Assembly: GCA_947457615.1 (NCBI GenBank)
Contig: CANGWK010000008.1
Coordinates: 1-64,000 of the forward strand
From: Flavobacteriaceae bacterium
GTDB lineage: Bacteria; Bacteroidota; Bacteroidia; Flavobacteriales; Flavobacteriaceae
Direction: 5' to 3'
DNA: 64,000 nt
Of the stretch, positions 28,571-38,517 are shown piece by piece (within the stretch, counting starts at the first letter, position 1; every line of letters begins with the position of its first letter). The notes beneath the pieces were generated by a model. That model was not told the DNA's origin. It saw only the letters and a list, made by a program, of their open reading frames with translations, and did no database searches. The position numbers and the translations under genes are program-made.

Positions 28571-29026
28571 TTAAATTTTCCCGATTTTAAATTTTATTGT
28601 TTTACTCCCTGCGTTGTCTTCATATTTTATGATTTTCAAGTCTTTTTTTATAGCATCATATTTCATTTCTAATGATCCGAATTGCCCCATGCTGCCATTA
28701 TCTGAATTAAGAGAAAGTTTGCCTTTTTCATAATCTAAAGCATGCATCATATATATCCAATCGCAATATTTAAAAGTTCTAGTGGTATTAAAATTTGAGC
28801 TAAGATAAATACAGAAAATAGATTGGTTTAAATCATCAAATAAAATTATAGCTAAATCATTGATACCGTCTTTATCAAAATCATATTTGGATACTGGCCC
28901 TAATTCTCCATTACCATCTTTTACTTGATAACCTTTAGGAAAGTAGTTATAATAATTAATTGAGTTTTGTGCTTTTGCTACCCCATATAATAGGAGAATT
29001 GTTGCTAAAATTAATATTTTTTTCAT
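28571..29026 (-). CDS. Exported hypothetical protein (151 aa)
   Basis: The protein has a signal peptide (MKKILILATILLLYGVAKAQ). The mature segment DFDKDGINDLAIILFDD resembles the calcium-binding loop of FG-GAP/VCBS-type or EF-hand-like repeats, which often describe progress or state proteins in Bacteroidota. The C-terminal half (DNGSMGQFGSLEMKYDAI) is unrecognised. Probably periplasmic. Function unknown. Confidence 0.6.
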   Translation of the reverse strand: MKKILILATILLLYGVAKAQNSINYYNYFPKGYQVKDGNGELGPVSKYDFDKDGINDLAIILFDDLNQSIFCIYLSSNFNTTRTFKYCDWIYMMHALDYEKGKLSLNSDNGSMGQFGSLEMKYDAIKKDLKIIKYEDNAGSKTIKFKIGKI

Positions 29027-29196
29027 TTTTATACTTATTTATTGTTCTTACTATTTTATATTTTTGGTAAACTAGGTTTTCTTTAACTTAACTAAAAGTA
29101 GTATTAAAAATAGAAATATTTCACCATATTTCTAAACTTCTTTTATTTGCTTGTATTATTTTTTTAGAGCGCGAACTGCAAAGCCACGATATCGGG

Positions 29197-29748
29197 TTAT
29201 TCCGTTTTTATTTTTGTAAATGTTTTTTCTATTTTGTTTTGTAATTCAAATTTTTTCTTTTGCTCATTCCAAACGTTTATAAAATATAATTTCTCTTGTT
29301 TTATATTGTTTGTATTTTCAATTTCACTTTCACTACAAACTGCTGATATAAATAACCTGCTATATTTAGTGTAATTTAATAAATCATCTTCTTGCTCATT
29401 TCCGTTATTTGAAAAACATCCAGCATAATAAAATTCTTCACCTAAAGGTAAATCATGTACTTTCCCATCTCTAACGTCTACCATAACTCCATTAATACAA
29501 CTAGTTCCACATCCCCAAATTATTGTTACATAATAACCTCCAAAATCTATTTTTCCTGACTTATAACCTTCAGTTATTCTAGTTCTGAAATATTTAGCTT
29601 CTGGATTACTTTGAAAATTTAATTTTGCTTTTTTAGAAATTGAATGCTTTTCAATTTTGTATTTTTCAAATGAATATCCTTCAATAGTTTGAGCATTTAG
29701 TTTAATTATTATTAAAAATAATGCAATAATTAATATTTTTTTTTTCAT
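29197..29748 (-). CDS. Exported hypothetical protein (183 aa)
   Basis: The protein has a signal peptide (MKKKILIIALFLIIIKLNAQ). The mature protein contains IDFGGYYVTIIWGCGTSCIN and GVMVDVRDGKVHDLPLGEEF, a pattern shared by many uncharacterised exported proteins in several phyla, with the paired cysteines in GCGTSC possibly forming a disulfide. There is no catalytic motif I can name. It lies in the orphan block, with 170 bases to the next gene downstream. Confidence 0.6.
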   Translation of the reverse strand: MKKKILIIALFLIIIKLNAQTIEGYSFEKYKIEKHSISKKAKLNFQSNPEAKYFRTRITEGYKSGKIDFGGYYVTIIWGCGTSCINGVMVDVRDGKVHDLPLGEEFYYAGCFSNNGNEQEDDLLNYTKYSRLFISAVCSESEIENTNNIKQEKLYFINVWNEQKKKFELQNKIEKTFTKIKTE

Positions 29749-29800
29749 TTTGTTATCTTTAAAATTTAAATTAATTCAGAATATCACTTTACTTTTTTAA

Positions 29801-30184
29801 TTAGTTTTTTCCTTTGCCAATTACTTTTAAGGTAACAGGATAACTTTTCTTCCCGTCCATAGTATGCCAGGAGCCAACGACTGTCTGTCCTACTTTTTTG
29901 TCCCAATTATTTATAATAAAATAACCAGTATCCTTACCATTTATATTTTCAATAATTTTTTCATCTTCTCCTGAACATAAATTAATTTTCTTTTTTTTAC
30001 TTACATAAAAATATTCTCCAATTGTATAGCAAGAAGTAGCACCACCATAGGGATTTGCCAGTGTCATTACAATTTCATATTTTCCTATAGTTCCTTTTAA
30101 TTTTGTTTCATCCATCCAAATAGTCTGCGAATTCACAAAACTAAAAGTCAATAAAAATGTTGCAATAAATAATGTTTTTTTCAT
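29801..30184 (-). CDS. Exported hypothetical protein (127 aa)
   Basis: A signal peptide (MKKTLFIATFLLTFSFVNSQ) is followed by a compact beta-rich domain: LKGTIGKYEIVMTLANPYGG, GEYFYVSKKKKINLCSGEDE and VGSWHTMDGKKSYPVTLKV. The pattern of a short secreted domain around a repeated glycine/tyrosine framework is common in small Bacteroidota exported proteins of unknown role. It may be co-transcribed with the 183-residue neighbour 52 bases downstream. Confidence 0.6.
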   Translation of the reverse strand: MKKTLFIATFLLTFSFVNSQTIWMDETKLKGTIGKYEIVMTLANPYGGATSCYTIGEYFYVSKKKKINLCSGEDEKIIENINGKDTGYFIINNWDKKVGQTVVGSWHTMDGKKSYPVTLKVIGKGKN

Positions 30185-30450
30185 TGTGTTGTTTTTTTAA
30201 TTTTTCTATTTTTTTAAATTATTACCGCTAAAACTTTTAGCAAAATACACCAAAAAGTTATTTCTTATTCTAAATAAAAGAAATTGTACTGAGCAAAATT
30301 ATTATTGTTCCATTAAGGATTAAATGTGCCAATACAAATATGTTAAATCTCACAATCAGGAATTATACAATTCAAGAATCTATGTTCACAAGACATAATT
30401 TTCAATATTAATTTGATTATTTATTAACAATTTATGTTTTAATATTAAAC

Positions 30451-31290
30451 TTAATAAATCACTAGATTTTCCTTTTGTTGAATTTTTTTTAATAAAGGTT
30501 CAATGCCTATATCATTAAAATCGTCATAAAACAATTTTGTTAGTCCGCTTTTTATAAGTAGGTCTGTTGATAATGAATAGGATGAAATCTTATATTTTGA
30601 GGGGCAGCTGTAATGGCATTCTGGATTGATTCTCTCAATTTTTAAGTAAATATTTTTTTCAGGAATGAATTGGAACTCAGAATAACCGCCGCCACAAGAA
30701 AGCACTTCTTTAAATCGTATTTTTTTGTTATTATAAGTAACATCAAAATAGGTAAAATTTACTCCAGAACCACATCCTGAAGAGCCTAAACATAATAAAT
30801 TTCTTATACCATTATTTGTTTTGTATCGATCCAAGCTAGGTGAGCAATTACCTTTTAATTCTGATTCAGATGCACTATTCCAAAATGAACGATAAATCTC
30901 ATTATTATATCCATCTACAATAATGAGTCCATACTCATCTGGACATTCAATTGTGATTTCATTTTCCTGTGGAGTAAGAAAATAAAAGCATAATTCAGTT
31001 TCATTAATTTTTGAAACTATGGAGTCTGTGATTATATACTTTCTGTTTTTAAAATTCAAGAAAACCGTTGTTAGTTCTCTGTTTTCAATTGGATCAGTTA
31101 TTTTACCATGTTGATAAGATAATTTGAAGTTTTTCGGTTTTTTAATAGAGTCATTACTTAAACTATCTTTTAAAAAAGTGATTTCGACATTTTTCTTATT
31201 ATTATTTGCTGATAGAGAATCATTTGAGTTTTGTTTACATCCAATTATTAAAAATATAATTATACAAGTACAAGTAATTGAATATTTCAT
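30451..31290 (-). CDS. Lipoprotein of unknown function (279 aa)
   Basis: A lipobox is present (FLIIGC, Cys18). The mature chain has cysteine-containing segments (NLLCLGSSGCGSGVNFTYFD, EVLSCGGGYSEFQF, NPECHYSCPSKYK) that look disulfide-bonded, suggesting an extracytoplasmic beta-rich domain. No known family is recognised. The last gene of the exported orphan block; a 266-base AT-rich gap separates it from the previous one, in which I see no gene. Confidence 0.6.
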   Translation of the reverse strand: MKYSITCTCIIIFLIIGCKQNSNDSLSANNNKKNVEITFLKDSLSNDSIKKPKNFKLSYQHGKITDPIENRELTTVFLNFKNRKYIITDSIVSKINETELCFYFLTPQENEITIECPDEYGLIIVDGYNNEIYRSFWNSASESELKGNCSPSLDRYKTNNGIRNLLCLGSSGCGSGVNFTYFDVTYNNKKIRFKEVLSCGGGYSEFQFIPEKNIYLKIERINPECHYSCPSKYKISSYSLSTDLLIKSGLTKLFYDDFNDIGIEPLLKKIQQKENLVIY

Positions 31291-31415
31291 ATTAATTTAT
31301 TTTAAAAATTTTAAAATTTATTCAAAAATATAAAAAATATATTACAAACGATAAGTCATCTATTTATTTATCAAATATTTTTACCAAATAATGCGCAATT
31401 TGGTTAATAAAAAAA

Positions 31416-33404
31416 TCAAATCTTCTCCTGCAGCATTTTTATTTCGTCTCTAAATTTCGCTGCCTGCATAAAATCTAAATCTTTGGCGGCTTTTTCCATG
31501 GCTTTTCGGGCTTCGCGTATTTTCTTTTCTATTTCGGGTTTAGATAAGTACAAACTTTCGGGTTCAGCTGCTTTTAATGCTTGGTTTTCGTAGTATTGTG
31601 TAGAAACGGAGTTGTTTCCTAAAGCGCTTCCCAAACTTTTATTTAAGGCTTTCGGTTCGGTGCCGTGTAGGGTGTTGTAATTGATTTGTTTTTCTCTGCG
31701 GTAGTTGGTTTCGTCGATGGTTTTTTGCATAGATGCCGTAATTTTATCTCCATACATAATCGCTTTTCCATTAATGTTTCGGGCCGCCCGACCAACCGTT
31801 TGCGTAAGGGAACGGTGGCTTCTTAAAAATCCTTCTTTATCTGCATCCAAAATAGCAACTAATGATACTTCGGGTAAATCCAATCCTTCACGAAGTAAAT
31901 TCACTCCAATCAAAACATCAAACAATCCTTTTCGTAAATCTTGCATAATTTCTACACGCTCTAAAGTATCTACATCACTATGTATGTATCGGCAACGGAT
32001 GGAAACTTTAGTTAGATATTTGGTCAATTCTTCGGCCATTCTTTTGGTTAAAGTGGTCACTAAAACACGTTCGTCTACTTCGCATCGCAATTGAATTTCT
32101 TCGATTAAATCGTCAATTTGATTCAAACTTGGACGCACTTCTATAACAGGATCGAGTAACCCAGTTGGTCGAATTACTTGCTCTACATAAACCCCTTCGG
32201 ATTTTTGTAATTCGTAATCAGCTGGAGTTGCCGAGACATAAATTACTTGGTTTTGCATACTTTCAAATTCTTCAAACTTCAACGGGCGGTTGTCCATTGC
32301 AGCTGGAAGTCGGAAACCATATTCCACTAAATTTTCCTTACGGCTTCTATCACCACCATACATGGCATGTACCTGCGAAATGGTTACGTGACTTTCATCG
32401 ACCACCATCAAAAAATCATCTGGAAAATAATCTAACAAACAAAATGGTCGGGTGCCAGGAAGACGTCGGTCTAAATAGCGGGAATAATTTTCTATTCCGG
32501 AGCAATATCCTAGTTCACGAATCATTTCTAAATCAAAATTGGTTCGTTCTTCCAGTCGTTTGGCTTCCAGATGTTTGCCAATTTCCTTGAAATAATCTAC
32601 CTGCTTAACCAAATCTTGTTGGATGTCCCAAATTGCTGCTTGCAATACATCTTGTGATGTTACAAACATATTGGCAGGGTAAATGGTTAGGTTTTCGTAT
32701 TTTTCTAATACCTGCGAAGTTCGAGCATCAAAGGCTTCAATTTCTTCAATTTCATCGCCAAAAAAGTGAATTCTAAAAGGTTCGTCTCCATAACTCGGAA
32801 AAATCTCTACGGTATCGCCTTTAATTCTAAAGTTACCTGGAGTGAAATCGGCTTCGGTTCTAGAATACAAACTTTGTACCAATTGGTGTAATAATTTGGT
32901 TCTGGATATAATTTGATTCTTTTCTACTGTAACGACATTCTTTTGAAACTCAACTGGATTTCCAATTCCGTAAAGACAAGAAACCGAAGAGATTACAATA
33001 ATATCTCGACGACCCGAAAGCAACGCCGAAGTCGTGCTTAATCTTAGTTTTTCTAGTTCTTCGTTAATCGATAAATCTTTTTCTATGTAAGTACCCGTTA
33101 CCGGAATGAATGCTTCGGGTTGGTAATAATCGTAATAGGAAACAAAATACTGCACCGAATTGTTTGGAAAAAATTGCTTAAATTCGGAATATAATTGGGC
33201 AGCCAATGTTTTATTATGCGCTAAAACTAAGGTCGGTTTTTCTACATTTTGAATTACATTGGCAACGGTAAATGTTTTTCCCGAGCCTGTAACTCCCAAT
33301 AAAGTTTGGTATTTTTCACCATTGATAATTCCTTTGGAAAGTTTTTCAATGGCTTGTGGCTGGTCGCCTGTAGGTTTGTAATCGGATACAACTTGGAATT
33401 TCAT
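31416..33404 (-). CDS. uvrB: Excinuclease ABC subunit UvrB
   Basis: Damage-verifying helicase-like subunit of nucleotide excision repair, loaded by UvrA and recruiting UvrC. The Walker A site is LLGVTGSGKTFTVANVI at about residue 40, the beta-hairpin begins SYYDYYQPEAFIP, and DESHVTI is the DEAD-like box. The helicase half has VLVTTLTKRMAEELT and GVNLLREGLDLPEVSLV. The C-terminal UVR domain that contacts UvrC is EKAAKDLDFMQAAKFRDEIK. Length 662 is normal. Confidence 0.98.
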   Translation of the reverse strand: MKFQVVSDYKPTGDQPQAIEKLSKGIINGEKYQTLLGVTGSGKTFTVANVIQNVEKPTLVLAHNKTLAAQLYSEFKQFFPNNSVQYFVSYYDYYQPEAFIPVTGTYIEKDLSINEELEKLRLSTTSALLSGRRDIIVISSVSCLYGIGNPVEFQKNVVTVEKNQIISRTKLLHQLVQSLYSRTEADFTPGNFRIKGDTVEIFPSYGDEPFRIHFFGDEIEEIEAFDARTSQVLEKYENLTIYPANMFVTSQDVLQAAIWDIQQDLVKQVDYFKEIGKHLEAKRLEERTNFDLEMIRELGYCSGIENYSRYLDRRLPGTRPFCLLDYFPDDFLMVVDESHVTISQVHAMYGGDRSRKENLVEYGFRLPAAMDNRPLKFEEFESMQNQVIYVSATPADYELQKSEGVYVEQVIRPTGLLDPVIEVRPSLNQIDDLIEEIQLRCEVDERVLVTTLTKRMAEELTKYLTKVSIRCRYIHSDVDTLERVEIMQDLRKGLFDVLIGVNLLREGLDLPEVSLVAILDADKEGFLRSHRSLTQTVGRAARNINGKAIMYGDKITASMQKTIDETNYRREKQINYNTLHGTEPKALNKSLGSALGNNSVSTQYYENQALKAAEPESLYLSKPEIEKKIREARKAMEKAAKDLDFMQAAKFRDEIKMLQEKI

Positions 33405-33422
33405 TTGGAATTTTTCGAGTTA

Positions 33423-33430
33423 CAAAGTTA
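33423..33430 (-). promoter_or_regulatory. Possible uvrB promoter -7 box
   Basis: The complement reads TAACTTTG, matching TAnnTTTG, 18 bases upstream of the uvrB ATG. No good TTG at the proper spacing. Confidence 0.35.
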
Positions 33431-33484
33431 CAAAGTTCGAATCCAATAATTTTGTTAAAATCTTTAGATTCTTGCAATTAGTTC

Positions 33485-34438
33485 TTATAAATCAGAGTTA
33501 AACTTCCAATCTTTCTGTTGTTTTTCGCTTAAAAAAGTCCAAGCTATAAAACGGCTAGTTTTTTGGCCTTGCGCCATTTCGACAGTTTTGATTGTAACCG
33601 CTCCAACTTTGCTAAGGGTTTTATAAAGGCTTTTTAAATTATCTTTTTTAGAAACTAAAGTTGTAAACCAAAAACACTGCAATGGATACTTAACACTTTC
33701 ATAAATCATTTGGGTAATGAAAGCAAATTCGCCTCCTTCACACCATAATTCAGAGTTTTGTCCACCGAAATTCAAAATTGGATTTTTAGTTCTAGTGTTC
33801 TCTAGATTATTTAATTTCCTTATTGTAGCTTTAGTAGCTTCATCTTGTGAGGAATGAAAAGGAGGATTACAAATGGTAAATGCAAATTTATCTTCGGGCA
33901 GAATTATGTTTTTGAAAATATACCTTGGTTCTGCCTGTAATTGCAAGCTAATAAAGTCTATTAATTTTGGATTTTCAGTGATGATTTTTTTGCAGTTTTG
34001 AATTGCATTTTCATCAATATCTGTACCAACAAAACTCCAATTATATGAATGGTTTCCAATTATAGGATAAATGCAATTCGCACCAATTCCAATATCCAAA
34101 CCAACTACATCTTCTCCTTCAGGAATAATTTCATTATTGTATTCCGCTAATAAATCGGCTATATTATGAATGTAATCCGCTCTGCCAGGTATTGGTGGGC
34201 ATAAATAATTTTTTGGAATATCCCAATTTATTATATCATAATCTGAAATTAGCAATGCTTTATTAAGCGCTTTTACAGCTTCCGGATTTGCAAAATCTAT
34301 TGACTCAATTTCGTGTTCGTTCGTAAAAATAAATTGTTCCAAATTTGGGGAACATTGAATTAATTTTTTGAAATCATATGAAAATCGATTTATGTTTCTA
34401 GGGTGCAAAGTTGTTTTTTCGGTACTAATTTTAGTCAT
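33485..34438 (-). CDS. rlmF: 23S rRNA m6A1618 methyltransferase RlmF
   Basis: Methylates N6 of adenosine 1618 in 23S rRNA. The S-adenosylmethionine site is GLDIGIGANCIYPIIG, and the catalytic NPPF motif is in FTICNPPFHSSQDEA. The N-terminal segment LHPRNINRFSYDFKKL is typical of RlmF. Length 317 is normal. It has a good promoter directly upstream. Confidence 0.93.
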   Translation of the reverse strand: MTKISTEKTTLHPRNINRFSYDFKKLIQCSPNLEQFIFTNEHEIESIDFANPEAVKALNKALLISDYDIINWDIPKNYLCPPIPGRADYIHNIADLLAEYNNEIIPEGEDVVGLDIGIGANCIYPIIGNHSYNWSFVGTDIDENAIQNCKKIITENPKLIDFISLQLQAEPRYIFKNIILPEDKFAFTICNPPFHSSQDEATKATIRKLNNLENTRTKNPILNFGGQNSELWCEGGEFAFITQMIYESVKYPLQCFWFTTLVSKKDNLKSLYKTLSKVGAVTIKTVEMAQGQKTSRFIAWTFLSEKQQKDWKFNSDL

Positions 34439-34458
34439 CTTTTTTTAGTTCTCTAAAT

Positions 34459-34489
34459 CAAAAGTAAGAAAAGTTATTCTTTATACAAA
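34459..34489 (-). promoter_or_regulatory. rlmF promoter (TTTG-N19-TACTTTTG)
   Basis: On the minus strand TTTG (complement of 34486-34489) precedes TACTTTTG (complement of 34459-34466) by exactly 19 bases. The rlmF ATG lies 20 bases downstream. Confidence 0.65.
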
Positions 34490-34492
34490 GTT

Positions 34493-35155
34493 TTAATCCA
34501 AACATTCCATTAATAATAGATCGCCTTCTGTGTGGGAAATGGAAACAATGCCATCTTGGGTCACGTGGTTGCTACTTCCCGTTCGATATCCAATGGTAAG
34601 TTCTTCATTTTGTAAAGAATAAAATAAATTTTCGGTTGAAATTCCGGATACTTTTCCAATCGGAATTAACGAAATCGGAGTGTTCTCAGGATACCATTTT
34701 TCAAACTTTTTAGGTAATAAAAATATTTTTGAATGGTCGTCTAGAATAACAATTTTTAGTTTATTTCTATAACTCACAATATTTGTAATATTTGTAATTG
34801 TATGATCGGCTCGCTTTCCTGTTGCCCAAACCACATTTACTGCTTTATGTCCTTTTTCAATAAGGTAATCAAATGCTTTTTCTAAGTCGGTTTTGTTTTG
34901 GTCTGGCGTGTGAACAATTTCTAAAGGATACTGCTTTTCTTTGTAAATTTCAGGATTAAAATCTCCATCAAAATCTCCTAAAAGCACGTCAATTTTAATG
35001 TCTAATTGTAGAACTCGTTCTATAGCATTATCTAAAACCACAACAATTGGAGCCCATTCTAAAAGCTGTCCCAGCAATTCAAAACTACAAGAAGCTCCAT
35101 TAGCAATAATTAAAGCAGGTTCTTGATCGTCGCGAACTATGTGATGAGAGGACAT
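34493..35155 (-). CDS. Thiamine pyrophosphokinase
   Basis: Transfers pyrophosphate from ATP to thiamine, making the cofactor thiamine diphosphate. Family marks are LIIANGASCSFELLGQLLEW, the acidic loop IDVLLGDFDGDFNPE, HTPDQNKTDLEKAFDYL and WATGKRADHTITNI. The frame is open further upstream to 35224, but that would overlap the previous gene; starting at MSSHHIVRDD (35155) gives 220 residues, the normal length, and no overlap. A 37-base A/T-rich run separates it from rlmF. Confidence 0.93.
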   Translation of the reverse strand: MSSHHIVRDDQEPALIIANGASCSFELLGQLLEWAPIVVVLDNAIERVLQLDIKIDVLLGDFDGDFNPEIYKEKQYPLEIVHTPDQNKTDLEKAFDYLIEKGHKAVNVVWATGKRADHTITNITNIVSYRNKLKIVILDDHSKIFLLPKKFEKWYPENTPISLIPIGKVSGISTENLFYSLQNEELTIGYRTGSSNHVTQDGIVSISHTEGDLLLMECLD

Positions 35156-35195
35156 TTTATATTTAGGTATTGGGACTTGGCTACTAGGTTTGAAA

Positions 35196-36008
35196 TTAAT
35201 TAACAGTATAATTCCTTGTATCAATCTCAGATAAATGGAAATAGCCTAGTGGATAATTATTTTCATCCGTTTGATTTTTGATGTTACCACGAAGGGTTGC
35301 AGGTGGAGTAGCGAAGGGGCTTCCGCCATTGCCTCCTGACATGCTTACTAATTTTTCCATATAATTAAAATAGCGCAAAGAGATACCTTCTAAAGTGAAA
35401 AATAATTGGTCTCCTGCTTTTAAATCTTTATCGGTATAAAAGCCAAACATTTGATTCCCTTGGAAAAATTCATCTTTTTGAGCGCGATATTTTGGTGCTA
35501 TATCTAATGGACTTTTAACTCCAATTAGGTAATAATTAATTTCCGAACCATTGTCTTGAAATAAAAATTTCACCTGAATTACATCTCCTCCAAATCCTTG
35601 AACTGTAGTTTGTTGTATGGGTAAAATAATTTTTGGTGTAGCCAAAAGTTTCTCTGTTGCTGTGTAATTTTGTCCAGCATATTGAACAGTTAAAGTATAA
35701 TTTTCATTTATCAAAGGCTCAAAATTAGTACAAATGTATTCACCAGTATTTGGTATTTCTGTAAATGTAAATATATTATTACTGTTGGTAACTATTACAG
35801 TTGCACCTGAAACTACTGGGATAACCGAACTATAAAAATCGGTAGTTGTGGTAAGTTTTATTTTTTGATTACTGCCAGAAGTACCTTTTTGCCATAAAAT
35901 GTTGGCATCAATTACTAGTTTTGGGTTGGAAGTATTTAAGGGAATATCGACTTGAGTTTCGCAACTTGCAAATAATACGATTGCCAAAAGGTAGATTATA
36001 TTTTTCAT
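35196..36008 (-). CDS. DUF4249 outer-membrane lipoprotein
   Basis: A lipobox is present (VLFASC, Cys16). The chain follows the DUF4249 pattern: LVIDANILWQKGTSG, SSVIPVVSGATVIVTNSN, then NYTLTVQYAGQNYTATEKL, a beta-sandwich-rich secreted protein. These proteins are almost always encoded with a TonB-dependent receptor, as here (4 bases from the receptor stop), and are thought to be surface lipoproteins working with it. The ligand is unknown. Confidence 0.88.
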   Translation of the reverse strand: MKNIIYLLAIVLFASCETQVDIPLNTSNPKLVIDANILWQKGTSGSNQKIKLTTTTDFYSSVIPVVSGATVIVTNSNNIFTFTEIPNTGEYICTNFEPLINENYTLTVQYAGQNYTATEKLLATPKIILPIQQTTVQGFGGDVIQVKFLFQDNGSEINYYLIGVKSPLDIAPKYRAQKDEFFQGNQMFGFYTDKDLKAGDQLFFTLEGISLRYFNYMEKLVSMSGGNGGSPFATPPATLRGNIKNQTDENNYPLGYFHLSEIDTRNYTVN

Positions 36009-36012
36009 TTTT

Positions 36013-38385
36013 TTAGAATTTAAAGTTATAAGAAACTGCAGGTACTATGCCGAATATGGATAATTTTATTGCTTCATTTTGCCCTGAATCTTGGTTTTGA
36101 CGGAAACGAATAGATGCGGCATTTTTTCGCGCATAAATGTTATAAATGCTAAAAACCCATTCGCCTTTCCATTTTTTTGCTTCGTTATGTTTTGGAGTTA
36201 AAGTAGCCGAAATATCTAAGTGATGGTATAGCGGAAGGTTATTTTCGTTGCGCATTCCATAACTTGGCACAGTAATTCCTTGGTAAGTATATTGCCCATT
36301 CGGATAGGTTACAGGCTGTCCTGTTTGCAGAGTGAAATTAGCTCCCAAATTCCATTTTTTATTCCATTTATAAGAACTAGTAACGGCTAAATTATGTGTC
36401 TTGTCATAAGCAGATCTGTACCAATTTCCATTATTAATTCCAATTTCACTAGCAGTTCTTCCTGGTGTTTTTTGCTCTGAACGTGAAAGAGTATAAGCAA
36501 TCCAACCGCTAAATTTTCCGGTATTTTTACGAAACATAATTTCTAGTCCGTACGATCGCATTTCCCCGTTTAGAATTACTTGTTCGATGGCTTCGTTGGC
36601 AATTAAATCGGCGCCATCAATATAATCCATACGGTTTTTAATTTTCTTGAAATAACTTTCTACTTCTAATGAATAGGTCTCTTCTTTAAAATTTGTAAAA
36701 TAACCAACTGCAAATTGATCCGCTATTTGAGGTTTTATATAACTATCACTTGGTGTCCAAACATCGAGTGGCGCAGGCGAAGCTGTGTTAGAAACCAATT
36801 GTAAATATTGCACCATTCTGTTATAACTCGCTTTGACAGATTTGTTTTCTGCAAATTCATAGGCCACAGAAAAGCGAGGTTCAAAATTATTGAAGTTGGC
36901 CATAGATTTATTTCTTCCGAAGAATTCAGTTCCGATGGGAATTCCCTTTTCGTAAATTTTCAAATCAGAATCGTAGGTTACGGCTTGGTCGTTGGCATAT
37001 AAGTTTTTGGTAGAACTTCCTAATCTGGAGAACATACTGTATCTTAAACCATACTCAACATTGATTTTATCCGTTATTTTTTGTTCAGCATCTAAATAAA
37101 CAGAGGGCTCAAAAGCATATTTTTTTTCTATTTGATTGAAATTAATTCCAGATGTAGAACTTGATGGCTTAATTGTCCCTGGATTGAAATCATAATAAAT
37201 AGCATTTGCACCATAATTCAGCTTGATTTTATTGGATAAATAATATTTAAAATCGTATTTCAAATTATAGTTTTTTATTCCAGAATCCCAATTGAAACCT
37301 ACAAAATCTAAATTCAATCCGTAGTAATAATCGCTATAAATCATCGATAAATTTGAAAACAATTTATCCGAATACAAATGATTCCAACGTAAGTTTAAAG
37401 TTGAATTTCCATAAGTATTGGTAAAACTTTGGTTTAAAGAAAATACGTCTCTTCCAAAATACCCCGAAAGAAACAAACTATTACTTTTATTGAATTTATA
37501 GTTTAATTTAGTGTTCAAATCATAAAAATAAGCGGAATTCTTATTATTGGATAATTTCAAAAATAAATGCGCATAAGATGCTCTACCGCCAATAAGAAAC
37601 GAACCTTTGTCTTTAACTAGTGGTCCTTCTGCAAGTAAACGACTTGAAATCAATCCAATACCTCCATTCATATGAAAGTTTTTACTGTTTCCATCTTTTT
37701 GATAAATATCCAAAACCGAAGAGGCTCTACCTCCAAATCGAGCTGGAATACCACCTTTATAAAGTTTTAAGTCCTTTATAGCATCCGGATTAAAAACTGA
37801 AAAAAAGCCAAATAAATGAGAGGAATTAAAAATAGTGGCTTCGTCTAACAAAATTAAATTTTGATCGGCACCACCTCCACGAACATTAAATCCTGATTGA
37901 CCTTCACCAGCATTTGTTACACCAGGCAAGAATAAAATGGATTTAATAATGTCTACTTCACCAAGAACCACAGGCATTTGCTTGATAGCTGAAATGGACA
38001 TTTTATTAACGCTCATTTCAGGTTTACGAGTGTTAGTTTTGTTTTTTTCAGATATTACGACTTCATCAAGAACCTGCCCCGCTTCAATTAAATTATAATT
38101 TTTGCGTAGGTTTTGAGTAAGTAAAATTTTTTCGGTAATAGTTTCGTAACCAACATAACTAATGCTAATCTCGTAATTTCCTTTTGGTAAAGTAAGAGAA
38201 TAAAAACCATATTCATTAGTAGTTGTAAATGCTTTAAATTCTTTTATAGCAATGCTTACGCCAATGAGAGTTTCGTTATTTCTTTTATCAGAAATGGTTC
38301 CGCTTAGTGTCATTTTATCTTGAGAATATCCGTTGCTTAAAGCAAAGAAAATAGACATTACAACAATAATATTTTTTAATCGCAT
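36013..38385 (-). CDS. TonB-dependent receptor with carboxypeptidase-like regulatory domain
   Basis: Outer-membrane beta-barrel for active uptake driven by TonB. Signal peptide at 1-22. A carboxypeptidase-regulatory-like domain occupies about 24-105 (RNNETLIGVSIAIKEFKAF, GNYEISISYVGYETI), the plug domain follows (GVTNAGEGQSGFNVRGGGA, YKGGIPARFGGRASSVLD), and the barrel ends in an aromatic residue (PAVSYNFKF). Length 790 fits this subfamily. Linked with the downstream DUF4249 lipoprotein gene as one transport unit; the substrate is unknown. Confidence 0.93.
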   Translation of the reverse strand: MRLKNIIVVMSIFFALSNGYSQDKMTLSGTISDKRNNETLIGVSIAIKEFKAFTTTNEYGFYSLTLPKGNYEISISYVGYETITEKILLTQNLRKNYNLIEAGQVLDEVVISEKNKTNTRKPEMSVNKMSISAIKQMPVVLGEVDIIKSILFLPGVTNAGEGQSGFNVRGGGADQNLILLDEATIFNSSHLFGFFSVFNPDAIKDLKLYKGGIPARFGGRASSVLDIYQKDGNSKNFHMNGGIGLISSRLLAEGPLVKDKGSFLIGGRASYAHLFLKLSNNKNSAYFYDLNTKLNYKFNKSNSLFLSGYFGRDVFSLNQSFTNTYGNSTLNLRWNHLYSDKLFSNLSMIYSDYYYGLNLDFVGFNWDSGIKNYNLKYDFKYYLSNKIKLNYGANAIYYDFNPGTIKPSSSTSGINFNQIEKKYAFEPSVYLDAEQKITDKINVEYGLRYSMFSRLGSSTKNLYANDQAVTYDSDLKIYEKGIPIGTEFFGRNKSMANFNNFEPRFSVAYEFAENKSVKASYNRMVQYLQLVSNTASPAPLDVWTPSDSYIKPQIADQFAVGYFTNFKEETYSLEVESYFKKIKNRMDYIDGADLIANEAIEQVILNGEMRSYGLEIMFRKNTGKFSGWIAYTLSRSEQKTPGRTASEIGINNGNWYRSAYDKTHNLAVTSSYKWNKKWNLGANFTLQTGQPVTYPNGQYTYQGITVPSYGMRNENNLPLYHHLDISATLTPKHNEAKKWKGEWVFSIYNIYARKNAASIRFRQNQDSGQNEAIKLSIFGIVPAVSYNFKF

Positions 38386-38517
38386 AGTACTTTATTTATT
38401 TTTGCAAATTTGATGAAATAATATATGTTTTACTAATTTTTATTTGTTAACGTATGGTTAATAATTGGATTTATATTGTGTTTTTTTAAATACTTTTACA
38501 ATCTATATACCACACTA

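Noticed and set aside
31383..31404. Hairpin ACCAAAT/ATTTGGT after uvrB as a terminator
   Set aside because: Only a 7-base stem and no T-run on the minus-strand downstream side.
31705..32590. Open frames of 129 and 141 codons opposite uvrB
   Set aside because: They are antisense to a well-conserved gene and encode no recognisable protein.
33421..33450. AGTTCGAATCC resembling a tRNA T-arm
   Set aside because: No acceptor stem or other arms; it lies in the promoter area between uvrB and rlmF.
35156..35224. Longer N-terminus for the thiamine pyrophosphokinase
   Set aside because: It would overlap the upstream gene and adds residues absent from the family; the start at 35155 gives the usual length.
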